Shown here: positions 1 through 8,900 of the stretch, in pieces
Numbering within the stretch: position 1 is the first letter of the stretch
Layout: each line of letters opens with the position of its first letter
NCBI GenBank assembly: GCA_005792355.1
Contig: SXSC01000412.1
Location: 1-37,766 of the forward strand
DNA: 37,766 nucleotides
Reading direction: 5' to 3'
Origin: Opitutaceae bacterium
GTDB lineage: Bacteria; Verrucomicrobiota; Verrucomicrobiia; Opitutales; Opitutaceae
Translations under genes and position numbers: made by a program
The notes under the pieces: generated by a model
The model's input: only the letters and a program-made list of their open reading frames with translations
Told to the model about the DNA's origin: nothing
The model's database searches: none

Positions 1-237
1 CTTCCATGAAGCGCGCCATGTCGAGCGAATCCCTCAACGGCAGCTCCTCCGGGAATTGCCCCTCGTGAAACCCGTGGCGCTGCTGGTTAACTGGATCAGG
101 CCCAACCCGAAGCACTAACTCTCCACCCGATCATAGCATCGGAGGCTGGGCCGCTCGCCCCCGTTCCTCTTGCTTGAGCTTCTCGAAGGCCCGCTCTGCA
201 TGGCTGCGCACTTGATCCGCCGTCGGATCGGAAGGCC
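1..237. other. Unassigned left-edge sequence, probably remnants
   Basis: No intact gene is visible. On the plus strand one frame is open from the edge to a TAA at 116-118 (38 codons, ending in PNPKH) and could be the tail of a gene that starts outside the window. On the minus strand 131-237 is also open and reads like an ordinary charged C-terminus (contains AFEKLKQEERGR, stop at 131-133). I recognise neither. The stretch ends where homology to a FecR membrane segment begins, so it may be foreign or rearranged DNA that replaced the 5' part of the fecR-like gene. High GC leaves many frames open by chance, so neither reading is secure. Confidence 0.25.
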
Positions 238-261
238 CCCGCGGCGGCGGCCATCGCGGTC

Positions 262-942
262 GTGTTCATTTCGCAACGCCCCGCCGCACCGCCGCCGGCG
301 CTCGCGCACGCCGAGCCCGCCTACCGCCAGCGGGTGCTCGACGACGGCACGCTCGTGGAACTGAACCGCGGCGCGCGCATCGCCGCCGCGTTCACCGCCG
401 CGGAGCGCCGCGTGCGCCTGGAGCACGGCGAAGCGCTCTTCACCGTCGCGAAAAACCCCGCGCGGCCTTTCGTCGTCGAGGCTGCGGGCGTGACCGTGCG
501 CGCGATCGGCACCGCCTTCAATGTCCGCATCGCCGCCGCCGGCGTCGATGTGCTCGTGACCGAGGGCCGCGTGCAACTCGAGCGTCCCACCGCGCCGCTC
601 GCCGCGCCGCCGCTGCTCGACGCCGGCCAACGCGTGACGATCCCCTTCGCCGGCCCGCCGCCGCCCGCCGCCGCCGTCTCGCGCGAGGAAATCGAGCGCG
701 CGCTCGGGTGGCAGCCGCGGCTGCTGGAGTTTGTCTCCACGCCGCTCGCCGAAGTGGCCGCCGAGTTCAACCGCCGCAATCGCGTGCAACTGGTGATCGC
801 CGACGAGGCGTTGCGCGCACTCCCCATCGGCGCGTCGTTCCGCTCCGACAACCTGGATGGCTTTGTGCGGCTGCTCGAAGCGAGTTTTGGAATCAAGGCC
901 GACCGCACCGACGCCGCTATCGCGCTGCGTCGCGCTCCCTGA
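262..942 (+). pseudogene. 5'-truncated FecR-type anti-sigma / signal transducer
   Basis: FecR proteins sit in the inner membrane, hold an ECF sigma factor with their N-terminal domain and receive a signal in the periplasm from a TonB-dependent receptor. What remains here is the periplasmic half: a FecR domain (DDGTLVELNRGARI, residues about 27-40; FNVRIAAAGVDVLVTEGRV further on) and the C-terminal STN-like/DUF4974 domain (about 150-226). The N-terminal sigma-binding DUF4880 domain is missing. Reading upstream in the same frame gives part of a hydrophobic stretch (APAAAAIAVVFI) and then a TGA at 175-177. No sigma gene lies upstream. The intact homologue at 4881 has 345 residues against 226 here. 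A TBDR gene follows after 85 bp. I read it as a decayed or rearranged gene; a start outside normal rules is possible but would still lack the sigma-binding part. Confidence 0.75.
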
Positions 943-1027
943 CGCGGCGGCGGCATTCAGCACCGGAAGATTTCTTTGGCGGAAATCGCCACGCGTTCCG
1001 TCTTGGGTGAGAACCTATCCCCTCACT

Positions 1028-3925
1028 ATGCGTTTTCTCCGACTGCCCCTGCTGGCGTGTGCGTTGTTCCTTGCCGGCGGCATCTTTGCCGCCGAAGTGC
1101 GCCGCACCTTTGATCTTCCGGCCGGCGACGCCGCCGATACCCTGCGAAAATTCGCCCAGCAGGCGGGTCGCGAAATCGTTTACCCCGCGGAGGAAGTGCG
1201 CGGCCACGCGACCAACGCCGTGCGCGGAGAATTTCCGGTCAGCGATGCACTGCGACAACTACTCGCCGGCACGGCACTCGTGGCGGAACTCGACGGGAAG
1301 ACCGGCGCCTTCGCGGTCCGCAAGGGAGTGGTCACCCCAAGAACGCCACCGCCACCCGCCGACGCGGAAGTCACGCGTTCGCGGGCGGATTTGACCGGCG
1401 CCGTCGTGCAACTCGATCCCTTCACGGTGCAGGGCTTTCGCTCGTCGCTGAGCGACGCCCTCGAGGCGAAACGCAACTCGGGCCAGGTCATGGACTCGAT
1501 CACCGCTGAGGAGATCGGCCAGTTTGGGGATCAGGATGTGGGTGAGGCGGTGCAGCGCATCTCGGGTGTCGCGCTCACGCGCAACAACGGCGAGGGGCAA
1601 TACGTGTCGATCCGCGGAATGGCGCCGGACTTCACTCGCGTCGAAGTCGACGGACGTTCGACCTTCATGACTTCCGATCAGTCCGACCCGGGCCGGGCCG
1701 TGCTCCTCTCCGTCTTTTCCTCCGATCTCTACAACAACATCGAGGTGGTGAAGTCGCCCACCGCGGCGGACACCGAGGGCGGCGCCGGCGGCGTGGTGCG
1801 GTTGAAAAGCCCCGATCCGCTCGCGAGCGGCCGGCTGCGGTGGGGCTTCAAGTCAAAGCTCACGGATGCGCAGATGCGCGACCGGCGGGAGCCAAACTTC
1901 AGCGCGTTCTTTTCGAACGTATTTTTCGGCAAACGGCTCGGCGTGCTGCTGGCCGCGACCTACGACAAGCGCGACCGCCGTCTCGACAAGGTCCAGATGG
2001 GCGACCCCGTCTGGCAACAACTCACGAGCACGAATCCCGCGCTCAACGGCGGCTGGTATCCCGCCCGCCTGCGGTTGGAAAGCCGCACCGGCGAAACGCC
2101 CAAGCTCAACGTGAACGCCAAGGTCCAGTTTATGGCGACGCCCGCCCTGCAACTCTACGCCAACAGCGTCGTCACGCGCGAAAAGCGGGTCGAAAACAAG
2201 TCGCGCATCCAGGTTGAGTTCAGCACCGGCACCCTGACCGGCGGCACGATCGATCCCGCGACCAAGACTTTTACCTCCGCGCAGTTCACGGGGCAGCAGG
2301 TCAACTACAACGACTTCGTCCGCGACACGCGTGTTGACACCACGGGCGTCACGGGCGGGTTCGTCTGGAGACCCGTCCATTGGAGAATCGAGGGCAAGGC
2401 CAGCTCGTCGCAGGGCAAGGAGGACTTCGACGAATATCAGGCGCAGGCCCGCATCGCGCGCGACGGCGTGGGCGGCTACGACCTCGGCGAGGATCCGCGC
2501 ACGCCGCGCCTTTACACGGCCTCGACCGCGCTCGCGCCGTCGGCGATTCCGCTCCGCGGCATCAGCGACAACAAGCGCATCACGGATATCGGCGAGACCG
2601 AGTTTCAGCTCGACGCAAAGCGCGCCTTCCGGGACAGCGCGCTCACCTCGTTTCGCTTCGGCGCGCGGGCGGCCGAGACCCAATTCAAGCGGCGGCAGGG
2701 CGGTCCCCCGGCCGCCAACATCGCCGGCATCACTTTTGCCAACGGCGTCACGCCGTTCATCCTCGACGGCAGTTTCGGCATGGGCCGGGGCGGCGGTGAT
2801 TTCCTAACGAAGTGGCCCGAGGTCGATGCGAAGCAGCTCTATCAAAAGTATGCCCCGGGTGGCCCGGTGGTTTTCAGCGACAACAATTTCTACACGACGA
2901 CGGAAAAAAACACCGCCGCCTACGTGATGGCCGATTTCGCTCAATCGCTCGGCAGTGTCGTGGCTCAGGGCAACGTGGGCATCCGCCTGACGCAGACAGA
3001 TTACGATGGTTCTGGCCGCGTCACTCTGACGACGCCCACCCAAACCCACGTGCTCGATGGCCAGCCGTCGCTCAAGACGCGTTACAGCGAGCCACTGCCA
3101 TCGCTCAATCTCAAGCTCCAGCCGCAGCAGAACTCGCCCCTGCTCGTGCGCGGCGCCATCACGCGAGCGATGACCCGCCCCGGCGTCAGCCAGATCAATC
3201 CCAGCATGGTAATCGACACGACCAATCGGGCGATCACCCGGGGTAACCCGGACCTTTCGCCCTACCTGGCGTGGCAATACGACCTCGGGGTGGAATATTA
3301 TTTTGGCCAGAAGAACGAAGCGATGTTCGCTGTCTCCGGATTCGGGAAGGACGTGAAGAACTTCATCGTGACGGACGTCGTCGTGGAGAACCACGCCTAC
3401 ACTGCCCAAGGCGTGCCCGCGCAAAACTATAACGTCACCACCTACCGCAATGGCGGCAAATCGGCGATCAAGGGTGCGGAGATCAGTTTCCAGACGCCGT
3501 TCACGTTTCTGCCCGGATTCCTCCGCCATTGCGGCACGGCGCTCAATTACACCTACACGGAATCCGAATTCACGGATGCCAGCGGGCGCAAACTCCCTTT
3601 CCCCGGCGCCTCGAAAAACACCGGCAACGCGCAGCTCTATTATGAACAGGGCCGGTTCTCGACGCGGGTGGCCTACAACTATCGGAGCGACTACCTCGTC
3701 GCCCGCTCGTCGGCGGCGAGCGGCGCCAACGTCACCTACGGTCAGGGCAAGGGGCGCGTGGATTTGTCCGTGCGCTACCGCTTCAAGAATGGACTGCGCG
3801 TGACGCTCGACGGGCTGAACCTGACGCGCGAGCAAACCTACCTCTACTACGACATTCCGCAGCGTTACCAGAACTTCGAGTTCGAGGGCCGCATCCTCGC
3901 GCTCGGCGTGGGCTACAGTTACTGA
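1028..3925 (+). CDS. TonB-dependent receptor with STN domain (TBDR 1)
   Basis: Outer-membrane active transporter, 965 residues from the ATG at 1028; the frame is open further upstream, but only this start gives a clean signal peptide (residues 1-22, LLACALFLAGG core). An STN domain follows (about 24-100), the part that talks to FecR in signalling receptors. A TonB-box-like VQLDPFTV lies at 127-134, then the plug (about 145-260, with GQYVSIRGM and VEVDGRSTF), and a beta barrel ending in the aromatic C-terminus GVGYSY. The plug is of the type found in the large Xanthomonas/Caulobacter TBDR subfamily often linked to carbohydrate uptake. It lies 85 bp after the truncated fecR, suggesting the pair was once one signalling unit. 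Substrate not determinable. Confidence 0.9.
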   Translation: MRFLRLPLLACALFLAGGIFAAEVRRTFDLPAGDAADTLRKFAQQAGREIVYPAEEVRGHATNAVRGEFPVSDALRQLLAGTALVAELDGKTGAFAVRKGVVTPRTPPPPADAEVTRSRADLTGAVVQLDPFTVQGFRSSLSDALEAKRNSGQVMDSITAEEIGQFGDQDVGEAVQRISGVALTRNNGEGQYVSIRGMAPDFTRVEVDGRSTFMTSDQSDPGRAVLLSVFSSDLYNNIEVVKSPTAADTEGGAGGVVRLKSPDPLASGRLRWGFKSKLTDAQMRDRREPNFSAFFSNVFFGKRLGVLLAATYDKRDRRLDKVQMGDPVWQQLTSTNPALNGGWYPARLRLESRTGETPKLNVNAKVQFMATPALQLYANSVVTREKRVENKSRIQVEFSTGTLTGGTIDPATKTFTSAQFTGQQVNYNDFVRDTRVDTTGVTGGFVWRPVHWRIEGKASSSQGKEDFDEYQAQARIARDGVGGYDLGEDPRTPRLYTASTALAPSAIPLRGISDNKRITDIGETEFQLDAKRAFRDSALTSFRFGARAAETQFKRRQGGPPAANIAGITFANGVTPFILDGSFGMGRGGGDFLTKWPEVDAKQLYQKYAPGGPVVFSDNNFYTTTEKNTAAYVMADFAQSLGSVVAQGNVGIRLTQTDYDGSGRVTLTTPTQTHVLDGQPSLKTRYSEPLPSLNLKLQPQQNSPLLVRGAITRAMTRPGVSQINPSMVIDTTNRAITRGNPDLSPYLAWQYDLGVEYYFGQKNEAMFAVSGFGKDVKNFIVTDVVVENHAYTAQGVPAQNYNVTTYRNGGKSAIKGAEISFQTPFTFLPGFLRHCGTALNYTYTESEFTDASGRKLPFPGASKNTGNAQLYYEQGRFSTRVAYNYRSDYLVARSSAASGANVTYGQGKGRVDLSVRYRFKNGLRVTLDGLNLTREQTYLYYDIPQRYQNFEFEGRILALGVGYSY

Positions 3926-4335
3926 ACCTGAGGACCTTTTTCCGTCTCTTCGGCGCGGTGGGCATCGGGTTGCTTCTCGCGGTCGAGCCAATGGGGTCGG
4001 GCTGTTGCATGTTGCAAGGCGGAATCCGGGAAGGCGTCGAGCACGGTTTGCCGCGCGCAGCTTTGGGTCGTTGCGCGCAATGTCGTCCGGCTGGTCTTAT
4101 CCCGCTGCACTCCAACTTCCGACGACTCCGGATGGCGCAGACCATGACGTTCCCATCGCACAAACCGTTCGTCGAAGTGAAGGTGCCGGCAGCGATCACT
4201 GTTTGTGGGAAATGGTCAGTTCGGCCTTGCCACCGTCGGCCAGACAAAAACAACGTGTGACGTGCCCGGCGTGCCTTGACCCACCCGTTGCCACGCATCC
4301 CCACACTCCGGTCCCGGATCGTACCGACATCTCCC
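3926..4335. other. Intergenic region upstream of the sigma factor
   Basis: About 410 bp without a supported gene between TBDR 1 and the ECF sigma factor. Short open frames on both strands have no recognisable features. No convincing terminator follows TBDR 1. A small dyad, TTGCATGTTGCAA, at about 4004-4016 is the only symmetric feature I noticed. The promoter of the sigma/FecR/TBDR operon should lie here, but I cannot point to clear -35 and -10 boxes. Confidence 0.4.
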
Positions 4336-4884
4336 ATGCCACCGCCGTCCCCCGCGCCTGAAGAAGCCCGCTGGTTCACCGAGGAGATTCTAACCCACGA
4401 GCCCATCCTGCGCTCGTATCTGCGCGGAACCTTTCCGTCGGTGCGGGATCTCGACGATGTCGTCCAGGAGTCGTTTCTGCGGACGTGGCGACGGCATCTC
4501 GAAAAACCGGTCCGCTACGGCCGCTCGTTTCTCTTCGCCGTCGCCCGCAACCTCGCGCTCGACAACGTGCGCCGCGAGCGTCGGGCGCCGGGCGAGGAAC
4601 GGATTGACGTGACGGAACTGAAAGTCATCGACGAACAGGCCGACGTCATCCGCGAAACCTGCCTGCGAGAGGAAATCGCCCTGGTCGTATCCGCCATCGC
4701 GGCGCTCCCCGACCGCACCCGCGAGGTCTTCGTCCTCCGCAAACTCGAGGGCTTGTCCCAGAAGGAAATCGCGGCTCGGCTCGGGTTGTCGGAAAACACC
4801 GTCGAAGTGCACATCGGCCGCGCCAACCGGCGGTGTGAACAATACCTGCGGCAACGGGGTGCCATCACCGAGGCGGCCGCATGA
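4336..4884 (+). CDS. ECF-family RNA polymerase sigma factor (FecI-like)
   Basis: Alternative sigma factor that directs RNA polymerase to its own regulon, probably released from FecR at 4881 when a receptor binds ligand. 182 residues from the ATG at 4336; an upstream TTG at 4276 would add 20 proline-rich residues and is less likely. Region sigma2 (about 15-85) has DLDDVVQESFLRTW and FAVARNLALDNVRRE. Region sigma4 (about 115-170) shows ALPDRTREVFVLRKLEG followed by the helix-turn-helix SQKEIAARLGLSENTVEVHI. No C-terminal extension. The stop overlaps the start of fecR in ATGA, so the two are translationally coupled. The likely targets are the adjacent fecR and TBDR 2 and perhaps the orphan TBDR 1. 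Confidence 0.93.
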   Translation: MPPPSPAPEEARWFTEEILTHEPILRSYLRGTFPSVRDLDDVVQESFLRTWRRHLEKPVRYGRSFLFAVARNLALDNVRRERRAPGEERIDVTELKVIDEQADVIRETCLREEIALVVSAIAALPDRTREVFVLRKLEGLSQKEIAARLGLSENTVEVHIGRANRRCEQYLRQRGAITEAAA

Positions 4885-5918
4885 AACCCTCCTCTCACAC
4901 CGTCCGACCGACCGACCCCGAAGCCGCCGCGTCGGCCTGGATCGCGCGCCGCGACGCCGGCTTGAGCGAACCGGAAGCGGCGGAGTTTTCCCGCTGGGCC
5001 GCCGAGCCGCCGCACGCCCGCGCGCTCGCCCGCCACGAACAGGCGTGGCAATTCGCCGAACGCCCGCGACTCGCCGGGGTCGGCGCCGCCGTGGCCATGG
5101 AAGTGCGGCGGCAGACCGCCCAACGCCGGCGGCGGCGCCAGGTGGCGTCCGTGGGCGCCGGGCTCGCCCTGACCCTCCTCGCGGGCCTGGCCTGGCGCCG
5201 CGAGGCTCCGACCGACCGCACTGCGCCGCCTCCCATCGTCCGCACCCCCACGCTGCATCCGCGGATTCAGCCTCTTCCGGATGGAAGCATCGCCGAGTTG
5301 AGCGGCGCCGCGGAGCTGCAGACTGATTTTTCGACGGCCTTCCGCCGGGTGACGCTGCTCCGGGGCGCCGCGCACTTCACCGTACAAAAGGACGCGGCGC
5401 GACCATTCGTCGTTTTCGCCCACGGCGTCGAGGTCCGGGCCGTGGGCACGGCGTTTGCCGTCGCGATGGAAGCGAGCGCGGTCCAGGTCGTCGTCACCGA
5501 AGGCCGGGTCGCGGTCGAACGGGCCGCGGAACCGGGCGCGGCCGGTCACGGCCGTTCGGTCGACCCGCGGCCGGCGCTGCAGCTTGCCGCCGGCCAGGAG
5601 GTCCACGTGCCCATCGCGGATACGGCGGTGGCGGCGGCGCCACCGGCGGTCACGACGTTGAGCGGCGACGAAATCGCCACGCGTCTGGCCTGGCGATCCC
5701 CGCGGCTTGAATTCACCGCGACCCCGTTGCACGAGGCAGTGGCGCAGATGAACCGGTTCAACCGCGTGCAGTTCGAAATCGCCGATCCGGCCCTCGCGCG
5801 GCTTGAGGTCAGCGGTTATTTCCGCGCGGACAATGCCGAGGCGTTCTTGCGCCTGATCGAACACAGCCTGGCCGTCCGCAGCGAGCGCCACGGCGATCGC
5901 ATCGTGCTCCGCCGCTGA
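4881..5918 (+). CDS. FecR-family anti-sigma factor / periplasmic signal transducer
   Basis: 345 residues, full length. Order of parts: DUF4880 sigma-binding domain (about 12-55, DPEAAASAWIARRDAGLSEPE), an arginine-rich cytoplasmic stretch (75-87), one membrane segment (about 88-105, VGAGLALTLLAGLAW), the periplasmic FecR domain (about 128-215, LPDGSIAELSG and VRAVGTAFAVAM), and a C-terminal STN-like domain (about 275-345). By family knowledge it keeps the ECF sigma factor inactive until the STN domain of a receptor contacts its C-terminal part. Overlaps the sigma gene by 4 bp and is followed after 52 bp by TBDR 2, which carries an STN domain, so sensor, transducer and regulator are together. 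The matching but truncated paralogue is at 262-942. Confidence 0.92.
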   Translation: MKPSSHTVRPTDPEAAASAWIARRDAGLSEPEAAEFSRWAAEPPHARALARHEQAWQFAERPRLAGVGAAVAMEVRRQTAQRRRRRQVASVGAGLALTLLAGLAWRREAPTDRTAPPPIVRTPTLHPRIQPLPDGSIAELSGAAELQTDFSTAFRRVTLLRGAAHFTVQKDAARPFVVFAHGVEVRAVGTAFAVAMEASAVQVVVTEGRVAVERAAEPGAAGHGRSVDPRPALQLAAGQEVHVPIADTAVAAAPPAVTTLSGDEIATRLAWRSPRLEFTATPLHEAVAQMNRFNRVQFEIADPALARLEVSGYFRADNAEAFLRLIEHSLAVRSERHGDRIVLRR

Positions 5919-5970
5919 TCCGCGATGCCGGGCGCGCCGGGCGCAAAAAGAAAATCGCGGAAAGCGAGTA

Positions 5971-8900
5971 ATGGAGATCACCAGCGGCGGCGTTTCAGGT
6001 AATATGCCCCGACCGTTTCAATTCGGTTACCCTCCATTCCGCCGCGTCACTCTCGGCGTGTTTCTCGCGTTGGTGCCGCAGCTCCTGTTGTTTGCCGCGG
6101 GCGCAGCGCCGACCCCGCGGGCGTTCGACATCCCCGTGGAAACCGCCGAACGCTCCCTCAAGCGCTTTTCCGAGCAATCCGGCGTCGACGTCGTCATCGC
6201 CACACAAGTTGGCCGTGAAGTTCGCACCCACGAGGTCAAAGGCGTCATGCCGGCGCGCCAGGCCCTCGATACCTTGCTGGCGGGAACCGGGCTTGTCGCG
6301 GTCGAGGATAAAAACTCGGGCGCCTTCACCGTCATGCGGGGAAACGACTCAAATGCCGGTAAGGCGGCGCCGACTGAAGCTTCGGCAGAGGTTCTCAAGT
6401 TGAACCCCTTCGTCGTGGATTCCTCCTCGGACCGGGGCTACTACTCCTCGCAAACGCTCGCGGGCGGCCGACTCAAGACCCAATTGAAAGATGTCGCCAC
6501 GACCGTGCAGGTGGTGACCGCGGAAATGCTGCAGGATATTGGCGCGACCAGCCTGGATGAAGTGCTCCAATACACGACCAATACCGATGCCGTGGGGGCG
6601 ATGAGCAACTACGCGGGACTCCAGGATGGCGACGGGACGGGGACGCTCAACCAATCCGAGGCCCGCCAGAACCCGGGTGAGGCCAATCGGGTCCGCGGGA
6701 TGGCGGCACCGACCCGAACCACGAACTATTTTGAGACGCTGATCCCGTTCGATTCCTACAATTCCGGGCGCATCGACATCAACCGGGGCGCCAATTCGTT
6801 TCTTTTCGGACTGGGTTCGCCGAGTGGCATCATCAACAATTCACTCGCCGATGCCGAACTGAACAAGGACTCGGTCACCATCGACTCCCAGGTTTCGACC
6901 CAGAATTTCGAAAACAACACCTCGAGGCGCGCGTCGGTCAACCTCAACAAGGTCATTGTTCCCAAGCGGCTCGCCATCCGGCTGGCGGGTCTGGAAAACC
7001 GGGAGGAATACATGCAGCACCCGGCGCATACGGACTCCTCGCGAAGGTATGCCGCGCTAAAATTCAAGCCGTGGACCGAGCACAGCATCACGTTAGGCGC
7101 CAATTATGAAAAGGGGACGATCAAGTCAGTCCCGGTGGACCGACTCGGTCCGCTGGAGACGTTGTCCACGTTCATCAACGATCCCTACGGGACCAAATGG
7201 AAGGGCGTGGGGACAGTGACCAATGCGGCCGGCCGACGCGTCCAGGATCCCTTCGGCAATATCCTGCTGAACAGCACCGGCGGGAACGTGGGTTATCTCG
7301 GCCGGGACATCAACGGCGTGCCGCTCACGATCGCGCAATACGACACTTTCCTCAAGCGCAACGGCTGGGCCTCGGTCTATGACGGAACCGAGGACGCCGC
7401 CGGCCTGCCGACGCGGGCCGTGCACACCGGATGGACCAACGGCCGGATTGGCCGGGGCAGCCGGACCTTCGATCCCGACAATAATTTATTGGGCAACAAT
7501 CAGGCGGTGCTCGCGAAAAACCTCTCCAACACGGAAATCGTCTCTCCGGCGTTCGACGGGTTTTCCCGGCAAGGCCTGGTGGGCTACGATGTCTTTGATT
7601 TCAGCCGGCATCTGATGGCGGGCTCGATCGACAACTTCAGGAACAATTTCGACCGGCATATCATCTCGCTGGAGGCGGTTTCCAAACGCGGCGATTACGG
7701 CCTGGAACTCGCCTTCGCCGGTGAAGAGTGGAAGCGCGACAGCTTTGTCGCCGTGAACGCGCCCGAGCTCGATATTGACGTCAACTACTCCTTCCCGATC
7801 GGGCCCAACGCGCTGTTTGGAAGCACCAATCCCAATTTCGGCCGGCTCTACTTTTATGCCCCTTCGTCGAATCAGACCCTGAACACCGACAAGCGGGAAA
7901 CGATCCGGGCGACCGCCTTTGCCCAGTTCGATTTCGGGAAGAAGTTCGATCGCGGCCTGCTCAAGTGGTTTGGGCGCCATCGCGTCTCCGGGCTATATGA
8001 TCAAAATACCCTGGACCAAAAACGGTTCGTGGACAAGCCGCTGGTCTACGGCAACGACGCCACGTTCCATCTCGGGGACGCGCGGGCGACGATCTTTCAG
8101 CGCCAGTGGTCGGGCATCTTCTATGTCAGCGGGCCGAATCCCCAGGCCTTCGAAAACCCCAACTTCAAAGTCTCCGATTTCAAGACCGCCGGGCTGTCCC
8201 CCCGTGCATCGGTAAGCTACCCCAAGGGCGTGCAAATCCCGCTCGCCTATCTCAGCGAGGGAAATCCGGCCAGGGACGCCGCCTGGAATCTGCCGATTGG
8301 AGATGAAACGACGGCAATCGGTTCGTTTACGCCCGCCTTCACGCCCTTCTCGGGCGTATTGACGCGGACGAAAACGGAGTCGATGGCCTTGAACCTGCAG
8401 AGCTTCTTTCTCCGGGATCATCTGGTGGCAAATCTCGGCTGGCGCAGCGACGAAGTGTCCCTCGCGCGAAACGGAACGCCGCCGCTCAATGCGGACACCA
8501 CCCCGGTTCGAGATTCCGCCGTGTTCAATCTGAACGAAACCGCGGCGCGGGTTGAAAAACAAAGCAACTTCTCCTACGGGCTGGTGCTGAAGGTCCCGTC
8601 CAAGTGGCTGCCGAAGAGCACGGGACTGACGATTCACTTAGGTCACTCGGATAATTTTGTGCCCAATCCGGGCGGCTTCGATCTCGAGGGCCATTCCGTG
8701 CCGAATGCGGCGGGAAAAACCCGGGAATTCGGTGTGACCGTGAGTGCGTTGAACGACAAGCTGGTCGCCCGCCTGAACGTGTATAGGGGCAGCGTGGTCA
8801 ACCAGAACTTCAGCGGCACCACCGGGGCCGTCACCGCGTTGGCCAACGCGCACATTGCCCGCAATTTCAACGGCCTGTACCTGGATATGGATCAATATGA

